Notes under the pieces: model-generated
Seen by the model: only the letters and a program-made list of their open reading frames with translations
The model's database searches: none
Told to the model about the DNA's origin: nothing
Source: Cytidiella melzeri
Lineage: Eukaryota > Basidiomycota > Agaricomycetes > Polyporales > Irpicaceae
Length of the DNA stretch: 13,507 nucleotides
Reading direction: 5' to 3'
Assembly (NCBI GenBank): GCA_022592445.1
Contig: JABYQR010000656.1
Span: 1-13,507 of the forward strand
Position numbers and translations under genes: made by a program
Part shown: piece after piece, positions 1 through 7,527 of the stretch
How the letters are laid out: each line of letters opens with the position of its first letter
Numbering within the stretch: the first letter of the stretch is position 1

Positions 1-595
1 CTTTGACCCACTGCCTACGTTCTTTGCGATTACCGTCAACCTTCTGGAAAGGTTTCAGGAGATTCTTCCGAGCCGCTCGGAATTGTCATTTCTCCTTTTT
101 CCCAGTTGACGGTAGGGTTTACGCGTTGAGCCATGGTAGCCCAAGAATGACGTCTTCTGGACCTAAGTCCGTGACGAGAAACTCTGCCTTTTCCTGTGAT
201 CTCCGACTGTGAGTGTAAGGCGAACGAAGTGCGTTAATCCGCCAGCTTTATTCTTAGTTCCGTCAATGTTATGCAATGAGATAACCCTTTCGAGCGGGTG
301 CTGAATAATCTTATGCTTCTTGACGAACTGGTGACTGATGAATAAAGCCGTAGCTCCTGAATCGATCATAGCAGGAACGAATGCTTCTATTCAGACCTTT
401 AACTAGTACATGTACACGGAAATGAGATAACCGATCTAGCAACAATATAGTACATGAGGAGATGGTAGACAAAGGGCATGGAGTAGACGTTGTACACGAA
501 GAAGATGAGGCAGAAGACGAGGAGGACGACGAAGGAGGCAGGGACAGGGTATCTAGGGGACTCGCAGCTGCGGCTGTGTCACGAGTCCGCTTCAA
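1..595 (-). pseudogene. pol: pol start (retropepsin-like protease), frameshifted, copy A
   Basis: This is the protease region of pol, overlapping the end of gag. Reading starts in the -1 frame at the U6 stretch (594-599) with a Ser/Thr-rich segment, then reaches the aspartic protease motif with IDSGAT (around 340-369). Compared with copy B there are about 2 nt missing near 380 just before that motif, 1 nt missing near 200, and 1 nt missing in the segment after the ILGLPWL motif (near 130). The frame is therefore broken at least three times. In a working element this enzyme would cut the Gag-Pol precursor in the particle. The rest of pol lies before position 1. The family assignment is firm and the gene is dead. 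Confidence 0.85.
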
Positions 596-1835
596 AAAAC
601 CGCATTGATTTTGGCTGCCATCTCATCCATTTGCTTCTTTTGGATGTCAAGCATGTCCTTGAGTGCCGCAATCTTAGCATCCTTGTCATTGGATGTGTCT
701 TGCTTCGCCGGGGTAGTGGTCAACGAGGTCGACGAGGTAGCAGCAACTTTTTGTCCCTTAGGGACGCCTTGAAGCTGTTTCAGGCAAACCGCCCCCCAGT
801 GACCAGTACCACCGCAGTGGTTGCAAACCGGGTCATCAGGGTGCTTTGAGTCCCTCTTCTTGTGGTTCTCGGATCCACAAACCGAGCAGCGCTTGCTCAT
901 CTCCTTCTTCCATTTCTGGAAGATCTCCTGCTTGCCCAGACCCGCAAAGAGCGAGTCAAACGAGGCAGAGAAGCGGGACGTGTTGATCTCCATTGCATTG
1001 GGATCGCGGAACGCTTGCTGGTGGGACTTGCCGTGTCCCGAGGAACTGTCCACCATGACCTTGCCCGTGCTGTTTTGCAAATCGGCGAGCTGAGCATCAA
1101 CTGATTTGCACTGGTCCTTGAGAGCATTGTAGGTAGCAGCACGGGTTTGAAAGTACGAGACATGTTGCAAGTACTCGGTGCTCAAGCTCAACTTGAGACA
1201 ATCAAAGAGGTCCTGCTGGCTCCAGCCAGTGCGAGGGGCCCAGGTCTCAAATTGTGGGCGGCAAAGGTCTTATTGCCTTGCTTCATGTTGGCTATTTTTG
1301 TCTTAGCCTCCATGACAGCATCTATAGGCTCAAATTTGGCTTTGAAAGCCTCAATAAACGTATCCCAGCTGTTGCCAAAAGCTGGTTTACTACTGGCCAG
1401 CTCCTCAATATGAGGGCGAGCCCAGTTGGCAGCGTCGTCCTGCATGAACGATAGGGCGCTGGTGATGAGTTTGTGAGGATTGAAGATCCTCGCGCCATTG
1501 TTGTCCACCCAGACCTGGCCTTGTGCGTCCTGCTGGAAGAACGCCTTGCCCTGGTTTTGGGCCCAGACAATGAAAGCATGCCGGAAAAGCCTTGCTTCCA
1601 ACGACGTTTTTCCCTTAAAAGAGACCGGCTTCTCAACAATACTCCGTTTTCGAGTCGTGTGCGTTGCTGCAGCAATGGCTGGTGCCTGAGCAGCTGTCAA
1701 GGCAGCCACCTGATTGGTGAGATCCACCATTCTTTGCATCAGGATGCCAAACATGTTTAGTATATCCTGAGCGCTCAGGTTGGCAGCTGGAGCGGCAGCT
1801 GGGGCAGCCTTGGGAGCAGCGTTCTGTTGGTCCAT
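592..1835 (-). pseudogene. gag: gag (capsid and nucleocapsid), 7-nt deletion, copy A
   Basis: The ATG at 1835 opens an Ala/Pro-rich N-terminus, followed by a helical stretch and the Retrotrans_gag-type capsid region. Near 1252 a 7-nt deletion relative to copy B, just before the FETWAP segment, shifts the frame and the upstream frame stops at 1188. The downstream frame then runs open to the TGA at 592-594. It carries the CCHC knuckle (C-x2-C-x4-H-x4-C, CNHCGGTGHWGAVC) preceded by a CSVC pair, and a charged C-terminal helix. Compared with B it keeps about 15 extra residues (with SSSGHGKSH) between the capsid and zinc regions. Those residues look ancestral, B having lost them in frame. The stop sits in the U6-GA context described for B. 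Confidence 0.9.
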
Positions 1836-1880
1836 GTCTTCCTTGGGGATAAGACAACGGTTTTCTTTGGAAGGCAGTTG

Positions 1881-2090
1881 TTAGGTCTCGGTGTAATACT
1901 TGTGTTTGATGGCTTCAGTGGGGTCTAACTGATTTAATTGATTAGGGCACGGTTGGTTTTCACACCCGTAGAATGATCCTTTGTTGGCTCGAAAGTGGTC
2001 GTCTGTGACTGTTATAGGATTGAAGAGATGGATACAATTATCGCAAATTGAATGTTCTGAAGACGTGGTGGGCAAAAACTGTGGACTTGT
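1881..2090 (-). pseudogene. Cys-rich segment between ORF1 and gag, copy A
   Basis: Directly after the TAG of ORF1, the same frame stays open for about 69 codons to a TAA at 1881. The first ATG in it is at 2075. It holds a CDNC pair followed about 22 residues later by a C-x4-C pair (CENQPC), a possible zinc-binding knuckle. Copy B keeps the first half of it (ICDNCIH then VTDDHF) with mainly silent changes. Copy C keeps only a trace (the CIHFFD codons) before gag. It could be a readthrough extension of ORF1, a small separate ORF, or a former part of ORF1. I cannot assign a function. Confidence 0.45.
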
Positions 2091-2818
2091 CTAGATCCAC
2101 TCAAAGTAGCTATCACTATTGACTACGTTAAGTTGCGCTAGAACTCTATCGTAGTTTTTACGAAGCTGCTTGAAAGAAACTTTCCCAATTGCTTTGCAAC
2201 CCCAGTCCAGGAGCTGCCACTCGCGGTCTGCTGTGACGGGTGCAAGATTGTCAACTCGGTTGAGGAAACAATTAACCTTGTTGACGAGATGGAGCAAGGC
2301 ACAACGATGGTTGGGGTTTGCGCAATTTAGGAGTTCTTCAAGCTCAGTGAGAGCTTGCAAGCGAGTGCGGACGGTGGTAAGTTTTGGCCTGAAGATGCCT
2401 ATGAGATCAACCGGTGACAACTTCTTGAAGTCGATCAACACCGGCCTTGGTGCAGCGGGGGTGGGAGTTGGTGCAGGAAGCTTTGCTAGTCACTCTGCAA
2501 AGGTGAGCTTGTGGGTCTGTTGCTCAGCTAAGGTGCAGTCACACTCCTCAGCAGCTCGTTCTCCGTATGCTCGTGCAGAGGCGCGGAGTTGGCGATTTTC
2601 CTTGTATGAGGGGACGGTGAGGGTGATGCCTTTGACAGGCGGCTTCTTGGACACGTACTTTGCAACAGTGACCAGGTCTTTGTCAGACCAGCAATGAGGT
2701 TGACCGCTCTTCTGCTTGTCAGCGAGAGCGTCAAGGAAAGATGGTGGAAGACACCTCTTGAGCTGAGGCTCAGTGGTAGGGAGGGTCTTAGAGAAACGGG
2801 GGCGCATGTCTTTAGGCA
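2091..2818 (-). pseudogene. ORF1 (unknown protein upstream of gag), one stop codon, copy A
   Basis: This is the copy A version of the 243-residue ORF described for copy B. The frame runs from the predicted splice acceptor at 2818 to the TAG at 2091, interrupted once by TGA at 2492-2490. B and C have other codons there, and C has CGA. Several Arg codons of B and C are Cys here (in HCW, EEC and HRCALL), each explained by CGN to TGN. The pattern is one of cytosine deamination at CpG rather than random drift. Otherwise the protein is collinear, including the SYKENRQLRASARAYGER helix, the Pro/Ala linker and the DREWQLLDWGCKAIG block. The spliced start codon is predicted as in B. Confidence 0.75.
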
Positions 2819-2891
2819 CTAAACAACGCGCAGGGGGTAGAAACGGACGACGTAAGTGTAGCTCAACGGTATGAGGAGACCGGAGACGTAC
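2819..2891 (-). other. Candidate leader intron 2 (creates ORF1 AUG), copy A
   Basis: On the minus strand GTACGT begins at 2891 and a TTTAG acceptor ends at 2819, giving 73 nt. Joining the A before the donor (2892) to the TG after the acceptor (2818-2817) makes the ORF1 start codon, as in B and C. Inferred; there is no transcript evidence. Confidence 0.5.
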
Positions 2892-2953
2892 TCGTCAAAC
2901 AGGAATAAACTTTTTAAAATGTTGGGAGTGGGGAACCCAGGGTTTACACAACA

Positions 2954-2963
2954 ATCTCAACCT
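2954..2963 (-). other. Self-complementary primer-binding site, copy A
   Basis: The minus strand reads AGGTTGAGAT, 2 nt past the LTR end. It pairs with ATCTCGACCT at 3178-3169 in the same LTR except for one C to T change, which still permits a G-U pair in RNA. In B and C the match is perfect. Confidence 0.6.
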
Positions 2964-3081
2964 AATGACACGGAGACAGGGCTCGACGTGACAAACAGGG
3001 ACACGATGTGGATGACAACAAGGAGGTGGTGGCAGGCGTGAAGCACAATGCATTCACCAGCTATCAAACTTATTCAGAAAG

Positions 3082-3148
3082 CTAGCCCAGTAAAGACCAA
3101 GTTAGTATTTGTACTACCAGCTATATAGCACAAAAGGGGGTGGCTTAC
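3082..3148 (-). other. Candidate intron 1 inside the LTR leader, copy A
   Basis: On the minus strand: GTAAGC donor at 3148, TACTAAC branch sequence at 3107-3101, GGGCTAG acceptor ending at 3082, 67 nt in all. The 18-20 nt before the donor is repeated just before the acceptor. Same length and signals as B (8101-8167); absent from C. Confidence 0.5.
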
Positions 3149-3205
3149 CTAGCCCAGTAAAGACCAAGAGGTCGAGATGGGGGGCTAGGAGCGTACATGT
3201 AGCAG

Positions 3206-3213
3206 TATATATA
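3206..3213 (-). promoter_or_regulatory. TATA box of LTR A
   Basis: TATATATA, 35 nt upstream of the predicted transcript start at 3178. The spacing is the same in B and C. Confidence 0.7.
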
Positions 3214-3723
3214 GACTTCAGGGACCTGCGCACAGACCATGTTGAGGGCAGGCTTTGCAAGAAGCCGTGTGAACGAAGAACAAAAGAACTACCTAAAGGA
3301 GAACAATAGCTATTGTCTAGACCTTGCCAAGAACTCTACTCGTGAGAGAATCTATCTAAAAGGAGACCAACTATTGTATTCCATTCCCACACCTGTGAGA
3401 ACATCCTTCCATAAAGAGAACAATAAGGAAAGAACAATAAGGAGCCCATGTGGACAGTATCTATGACGTCAAACCCTAGCTATGGGCTGAGCCATGTGCT
3501 TGTAGCCATGTGGTCTTACTTAAGCTAAGTCACATGCCAGTGTGACGTAGTAGCAAGTAATGTGACCGTGTGGAGCGTCTAAGCCACGTGATACGGGCGC
3601 TTAATAGACGTGAAAAGGTAGTTTATGCAGAGAAGGTTGCAACTGAGCTGCAGTCCGGAGTTTTACAGATAAAAACAAGAGGTAAATTGCGAAAATTAAG
3701 GGCTAGTTGGGCCATCCACGACA

Positions 3724-4161
3724 ATGTTGGATCTGAGAGACTACCAAAAATCTGGACATAAGCTGTCAGCCAAGTACTATGGCCCATTCAAGATTGCTGA
3801 AAAGCTCTCGCCGGTCACATTCAGACTGGAATGGCCCAAACGTTCACCAAGGATACATCCTGTATTCCATGCAAGCAAGTTGGTACCGTATAACAAACCT
3901 GAATTTGAAGGCCAAAAGCTGGAAATGCCTCCGCCAGATATCATTGACGGAGAAGAAGAATACAAAGTTGAGAAGATTCTCAAGTCAAGACGTACAGGTT
4001 GTACCAAAAAGCTTCAGTATTACATACGCTGGAAAGGCTACGGACTGAACAACAACACGTGGGAACCTGTAGAAAACATCACGCACGCTCAAGAAGCAAT
4101 CAAGAAATTCTACAACAATCATCCCCGAGCTATCTGCTCAGCTACAATCTACTGTGTATAA
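3724..4161 (+). CDS. pol: Integrase C-terminus with GPY/F module and chromodomain (partial)
   Basis: This is the last part of a Ty3/gypsy Pol polyprotein. Residues 18-56 form the GPY/F module (KYYGPFKI, then IHPVFHASKLVPY), a standard C-terminal part of chromovirus integrases. Residues 80-132 are a chromodomain: YKVEKIL, YYIRWKGYG, TWEPVENI and a C-terminal helix, with aromatic residues Y80, W103 and W113 where a methyl-lysine cage is expected. In this family the chromodomain directs integration to marked chromatin. The reading frame is intact to a TAA. The ATG at 3724 is fortuitous, because the true upstream coding was cut there by element A. No catalytic DDE residues are in this piece. Confidence 0.92.
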   Translation: MLDLRDYQKSGHKLSAKYYGPFKIAEKLSPVTFRLEWPKRSPRIHPVFHASKLVPYNKPEFEGQKLEMPPPDIIDGEEEYKVEKILKSRRTGCTKKLQYYIRWKGYGLNNNTWEPVENITHAQEAIKKFYNNHPRAICSATIYCV

Positions 4162-4397
4162 GTTACAAAAAACACACCAAGGATCATCCACGATCCAATG
4201 ACGCAACCGAGGAGGGTACGGACTAGACTACCATCAGCCAATGAGGTGTGAACCCTGTCAGGGGCATCGGTAGAAGCTGCTAGAGTCACTCGGAATTGCT
4301 TAGGCACCCTCTTGACAATGGTGAAAAAGTGGACTCAATGACCAAGGTGTTCGTTCAAAACTCTTTGCACGGAGTTCAAAGCAAGAAGGGGGGATAA
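4162..4397 (+). other. 3' spacer and polypurine tract of element D
   Basis: This is a 220-nt spacer without a convincing gene. A second frame stays open from the chromodomain end to about 4226 and may be a frameshifted remnant of the integrase tail. It ends in a purine run at 4381-4397 (GAAGGGGGGATAA core) that abuts the LTR, the expected plus-strand primer site. Confidence 0.7.
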
Positions 4398-4609
4398 TGT
4401 CACAGATTTTCAATGTTTCTACAAGACTTGCCTTACCAGGCAACAGTATTATTGGGAATATTTAAGCACTTATCAGGCACTTATTCCGGCGCTTATTCTC
4501 AGTGCCTATCAATTGATGCGCTGATGCGCTCCATTCCTTATCTGTGTATCACATGATAGTACTCTCTGGAACCTTGTGGAACATGCTGGAACTTTGATCT
4601 CATAGTATA

Positions 4610-4654
4610 GAACATTCCATTAGATGATGTCATAGTTCTTAGAACCTTCTGGAA
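4610..4654 (+). promoter_or_regulatory. Heat-shock-element-like motifs in U3 of LTR D
   Basis: GAACATTC (4610-4617) is followed by GAACCTTCTGGAA (4642-4654). The second is a perfect three-unit nGAAnnTTCnnGAAn site, the consensus bound by HSF. Further TGGAA repeats lie at 4568-4592. They lie about 200-250 bp upstream of the TATA box. Function is inferred. Confidence 0.4.
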
Positions 4655-4859
4655 AAGTCTAGCCTTGTCTTAGAACAAGCTAGAACAAGTCTAGCCTTGG
4701 GACTGGGTCATGGGGTCAGGTCATGGAGACAATTGCTATTGGTTGATTATTGAAGTGGCACCACTAGGGCATAGGGCATGCTTAGTAAGGTAGATTACTT
4801 CACTTACTCATGTAGGTATTAGGGGTCTTAGGGTAGTACCTGGGGTCCTCCCCTTCATG

Positions 4860-4867
4860 TATATATA
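4860..4867 (+). promoter_or_regulatory. TATA box of LTR D
   Basis: TATATATA in a 632-bp LTR, about 160 bp before its end. This puts transcription start near 4890-4900. Confidence 0.6.
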
Positions 4868-5029
4868 GAGGCACTCCTGAGGGCATATCCCCTCAGTCTT
4901 ATCCACTCTGTTGAACTAGGACTACTCAGTACCTCACAGTACTTTGCTCACCACACCTCTTACTCTCTATCTCACTATCTCCCCCTCAAGTTGATCACTT
5001 ATCTGGTGAGTGTAGCCTTAACTGTTACA

Positions 5030-5393
5030 GCACCTCTCGAACCCACTCTGGCACTATTGATTAAGCAACTGTGGGAAGCCCATTGCGCCCGGCACGGCAT
5101 AGCCGCTGCTTCTCCGTATTAAAGCCATTGCATATGCTGTAGATGATGACACAACGTATACACAGAACGTTGAGACCGTACGTCGATACACCCAGAAAAT
5201 GGCTAAGCGCAGAGACATGGAAGCATCCAGCCATTTGCGCGGCCCGCTTCCTCCTAAGCAGCAAATCCCCCACTATCCCTGTGTTGTGGGCACGGGATAT
5301 TCACCAAGGTCACGAGGTGTTTGCCGAGGATCCAAGGGCTTGCCAAGGGGCAGCGACCTGCCAGAAACACCTGAGGCAGGGAACTTGCACTAG
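5030..5393 (+). pseudogene. Decayed unknown coding stretch next to LTR D
   Basis: The frame from 5030 is open right from the LTR edge (LWEAHCARHGIAAAS) and stops at a TAA near 5116. One base later the neighbouring frame opens (IKAIAYAVDDDTTYTQNVET, then RRYTQKMAKRRDMEASSHLR and GPLPPKQQ) and runs to a TAG at 5391. Read as one gene with a 1-nt insertion near 5113, this is a plausible protein of about 120 residues with a basic helical middle. I do not recognise it. Other frames, including the minus strand over 5061-5273, are also open, so coding here is not certain. Element D may have inserted into this gene. Confidence 0.35.
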
Positions 5394-5757
5394 CCTCTAA
5401 CTCGCAGACACGTGCTCTTCACATTGGAGTATGGACTGGCCAGCCACCAAGTATTTTGGACACAGGTCAGACCAACGTTAGAAAAAATTTGACTTGCAGA
5501 CCACATTTCAGGGAGGCTCCTATCATGCCACCTGTGCGCCTCCTGGACAGCGCAGCATCACCTGCTTGCAACTGTTGGCGCTCTTTCAGTCGTAAAGGTG
5601 CACATTGGCTCTCCGCCTTGACTAATGCTGTGTCCTGCCGAGTGTTGATTTGCTGATTGCTTTGCCTCCGTTGGCAGAAGTACTCTGGTGCACTGGTTTC
5701 TCGCTCTCACATTTGGAATTAGGACAAAAAAGGAAAGGTTTAGGAGATGGTTTTAGA
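5394..5757 (+). other. Stretch without a supported gene
   Basis: No frame here shows a recognisable protein and no RNA gene or repeat is evident. It leads into the TATA box at 5758. Confidence 0.5.
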
Positions 5758-5766
5758 TATATAAAA
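5758..5766 (+). promoter_or_regulatory. Candidate TATA box for the Cys-rich ORF
   Basis: TATATAAAAGG, followed by a C-rich tract and then an ATG in good context (CAACCATG) 176 nt downstream of the box. The arrangement resembles a fungal core promoter, but an LTR promoter of an unknown element is equally possible. Confidence 0.45.
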
Positions 5767-5816
5767 GGTGTTGTCTGTACTGCGTAGAAAGAGAAAGACA
5801 ATCGACCCACCCCCCT

Positions 5817-5832
5817 CCCCCCCCCCCCCCCC
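5817..5832 (+). repeat. 16-nt C homopolymer
   Basis: An uninterrupted run of 16 C follows a CCCACCCCCCT lead-in from about 5806. The opposite strand is a G tract able to form a G-quadruplex. Run length is prone to sequencing and replication error. Confidence 0.95.
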
Positions 5833-5933
5833 ACTTCTCAGAGTTTTCTTTACACTTTGCGCTCGCGTTGAGGAAGTCTCTTCGTGTCAATAAGCTGTAG
5901 CATCTCCTGCATTGCTCTATTGCGTTCTCAACC

Positions 5934-6462
5934 ATGTTTATGTCCGCTGCGCCTTCAATTCACAACCCGCCTCGTGTTTGCCGCTTCTGTCCAACTGTTC
6001 TGCACTTGCCAGACGGTCGCTGTTCTTACTGCCTGCAACACAACGTCCCTCGCCGTCACCCCATCATCCCTGCATCTACGCCTCCACCAGAGCCCTCAGT
6101 AGCGCCTACAGCCTCTCCCAAGAGATCCACCACTAAATCCCCTTTGCCAGTGTTGTCTGTTGCCTCAGTTGCGGACTCGCTTGATAATTGCTCTTATTGC
6201 AACACAGAGCAATCACCCAATTTCCCTGTGATACCGTCCTTTTGTCCCGCTTGACTGCGACTGCCCACTTGCACTGCATCCAGATTGTTGGCTCTCGCCA
6301 GACTTTGAAGGAGATAACCATGAGTGCAAACTCATGCAGTTCAATCTCACAAGCTCTGCCAATGTCATTGTTGGCCATGCTTTTGCTTGTAACACGCATT
6401 GCTGCTGTGGAGGAGTTTTCCTTCACTATTGCTCCCACGACCAATTGATGAAGTCAAACTGA
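5934..6462 (+). pseudogene. Candidate Cys/His-rich protein in two frames
   Basis: The ATG at 5934 opens 106 codons to a TGA at 6252-6254. The first part has a zinc-ribbon-like C-x2-C-x10-C-x2-C (CRFC to CSYC, about residues 16-33), then a Pro/Ser/Thr-rich linker, then CSYC and a lone C. The +1 frame opens at 6232 and runs to a TGA at 6460. It continues the style with CDCPLALHPDC, HEC, ACNTHCCCGG and HYCSH. A single indel near 6252, or an intron of about 60 nt from GTGATA (6228) to CCAG (6288), would join them. A join at CPA plus CDC would also complete a second C-x2-C-x14-C-x2-C. Over the two parts there are about 16 Cys. I do not recognise the family; it might belong to a mobile element. Coding is suggested by the Cys pattern, not proven. 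Confidence 0.35.
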
Positions 6463-7050
6463 CTTCGGTCTAGCATAGACTTACGTGGTGTTTTGTGTCC
6501 AACTAGTTCACCCTTTGTCTGCGATTTGTTTGGTTTCATTGTGTTGCTTTTATTCCTAACTGTGGTATTTTACTGCGTTACTGTGTCTGTGTTTCATCTT
6601 CACCGCGTCGAGCTTACTGCGTTTACTTTCACTGCAACTGTGTTTCACAGCGACCACCTTCATCTTCATTAGCAACCACATTTTGTGTTTGGGACTTGTA
6701 CTGTGTCCGTGTTTGCTGTTTGCAGCTTTCTGTACATTGTTTACATTGAGACTTGGTGTCCCGTGCGTGTCCACTTTGTGTTTGCGCTAAGCCTCTTTTG
6801 CTTTCACCGCTCTGCCCACCCTTTTGCCCGCAATACGCGTGGTGCTTTGCCCTCCTAGCTCAATTTATACCAAAACTTGACTATCACAAACCTCGCCGCT
6901 CCTTACAGCACAGGTAAACTAGGACTCTAAGACTACCTCGCACAATTTCACACTACCGTGCTCCCACACCCTTACACTCCTGTTGCCACTTTGTGGTTGG
7001 TTGTGTTGTCTTTGGGGTTGTAACTAGTTTCAGAGCGTACCACAGTGTTT
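6463..7050 (+). other. Pyrimidine-rich noncoding tract
   Basis: A T-rich plus strand with repeated GTGTTT, CTGTGTC and TTTGTGTTTG words and no convincing ORF on either strand. It may be the 3' flank of the Cys-rich ORF or the body of an unidentified element. It ends abruptly where the helicase frame begins. Confidence 0.5.
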
Positions 7051-7527
7051 CTACGTACAGGTATCTGTGCATACACCAATCCATAGTGTTGTTCCATCAG
7101 TGATATCCCTGATAAAGTGCTGGTGGTAGTCAAGTGGCATGATCAAGTTATATGACTTAATGACTTCCCCACGCTGGGGCACTGACAGAGGAATGAGATT
7201 GTTGAGAAATGTTATAATGTGCAAGCCCATCTTGATAGTGTCACAGAAAACAAAGGTATGCAGAATGTCATTGGGAGATGTCATGTGTTGCGGGATGAGA
7301 CAAGCAAGGTCAAAGAACTGATCACCAGAGTGAGGATAGGCCATAAAGCGCGTGATGTATTTAATAGAGGGAATGTCGACTGAGTATTGTGCATTGATGT
7401 AGTGTCCCGGTTTGAACCCAAGATGCCTGGCCATGCGTAGCGCCTCTTGAGGGGTTGACATCCCAGTAAACGCAGCCCATATGGTCCTTGAGAAGAGTCT
7501 CGCGCGCATGAACTTGATCTCTGTATA
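7051..7527 (-). pseudogene. RecQ-like SF2 helicase fragment, truncated by element B
   Basis: An open minus-strand frame of about 158 codons. In order it shows WAAFTGMSTP (motif III-like, usually with TAT/TGT), a LGFKPGHY...SVDIPSIKYITRF segment matching the linker of RecQ helicases, HTFVFCDTIKMG (motif IV, start of the second RecA-like domain), a conserved-looking YN/MPLDY helix and IGVCTDTC (start of motif V). The ATP-binding domain should precede it, but the frame meets the LTR of B exactly at 7528, so B inserted in this gene. After CTDTCT a stop replaces the expected YG-D of motif V. A GTACGT at the break could be an intron donor, or a second breakpoint may lie near 7050. Assignment rests on remembered motifs of this family, common in basidiomycete genomes. 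Confidence 0.6.

Larger units (their letters stand above)
1..3723 (-). mobile_element. Ty3/gypsy LTR retrotransposon copy A (5' part, decayed)
   Basis: Read on the minus strand the order is 5' LTR (3723-2966), primer-binding site, leader with candidate introns, ORF1, gag and the protease part of pol, leaving the window at position 1. The order and sequences match copies B and C. ORF1 has one in-frame stop, gag has a 7-nt deletion and pol has several small indels, so this copy cannot make its proteins. Its outer edge at 3723 abuts integrase coding sequence of element D in the opposite orientation, so A is nested in D. The far edge is outside the window, so a target-site duplication cannot be checked. 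Confidence 0.9.
2966..3723 (-). repeat. 5' LTR of copy A (758 bp)
   Basis: The LTR begins TGTCGTGGATGG at 3723 (TGTCATGGATGG in B and C) and ends CCGTGTCA at 2966, obeying the TG...CA rule. U3 runs to about 3179 and holds CACGTG (3585-3590), a full TGACGTCA site (3464-3471), the 14-bp palindrome ACAATAGCTATTGT and several AGAACAATA-type repeats. The TATA box is at 3206-3213 and the predicted transcript start is 3178. It includes the 67-bp intron-like insert shared with B. Both ends were set by comparing the three copies. No second LTR of A lies in the window. Confidence 0.85.
3724..5029 (+). mobile_element. Chromodomain Ty3/gypsy element D, 3' end
   Basis: This is the tail of a second, different LTR retrotransposon: integrase C-terminus with chromodomain, a spacer, a polypurine tract and a complete LTR. 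Its LTR has no visible similarity to those of A, B and C. Everything upstream of 3724 has been displaced by the insertion of A and, if still present, lies beyond the left edge of the window. The chromodomain places it among the chromoviruses. Confidence 0.88.
4398..5029 (+). repeat. 3' LTR of element D (632 bp)
   Basis: The LTR starts TGTCACAG directly after the polypurine tract and ends CTGTTACA at 5029. These ends form an 8-bp terminal inverted repeat with one mismatch. Inside are three imperfect copies of a GCACTTAT-type repeat (about 4464-4508), a cluster of GAA/TTC motifs (4568-4654) and a TATATATA box (4860-4867). The sequence after 5029 reads as open coding sequence, suggesting insertion into a gene or gene remnant. 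The boundary rests on the inverted repeat, since only one LTR of D is present. Confidence 0.82.

Noticed and set aside
5061..5273. 70-codon minus-strand ORF
   Set aside because: Overlaps the plus-strand stretch that reads more like protein; several frames are open here by chance.
6133..6444. 103-codon minus-strand ORF
   Set aside because: It is antisense to the Cys-rich frame, starts without context and has no recognisable motif.
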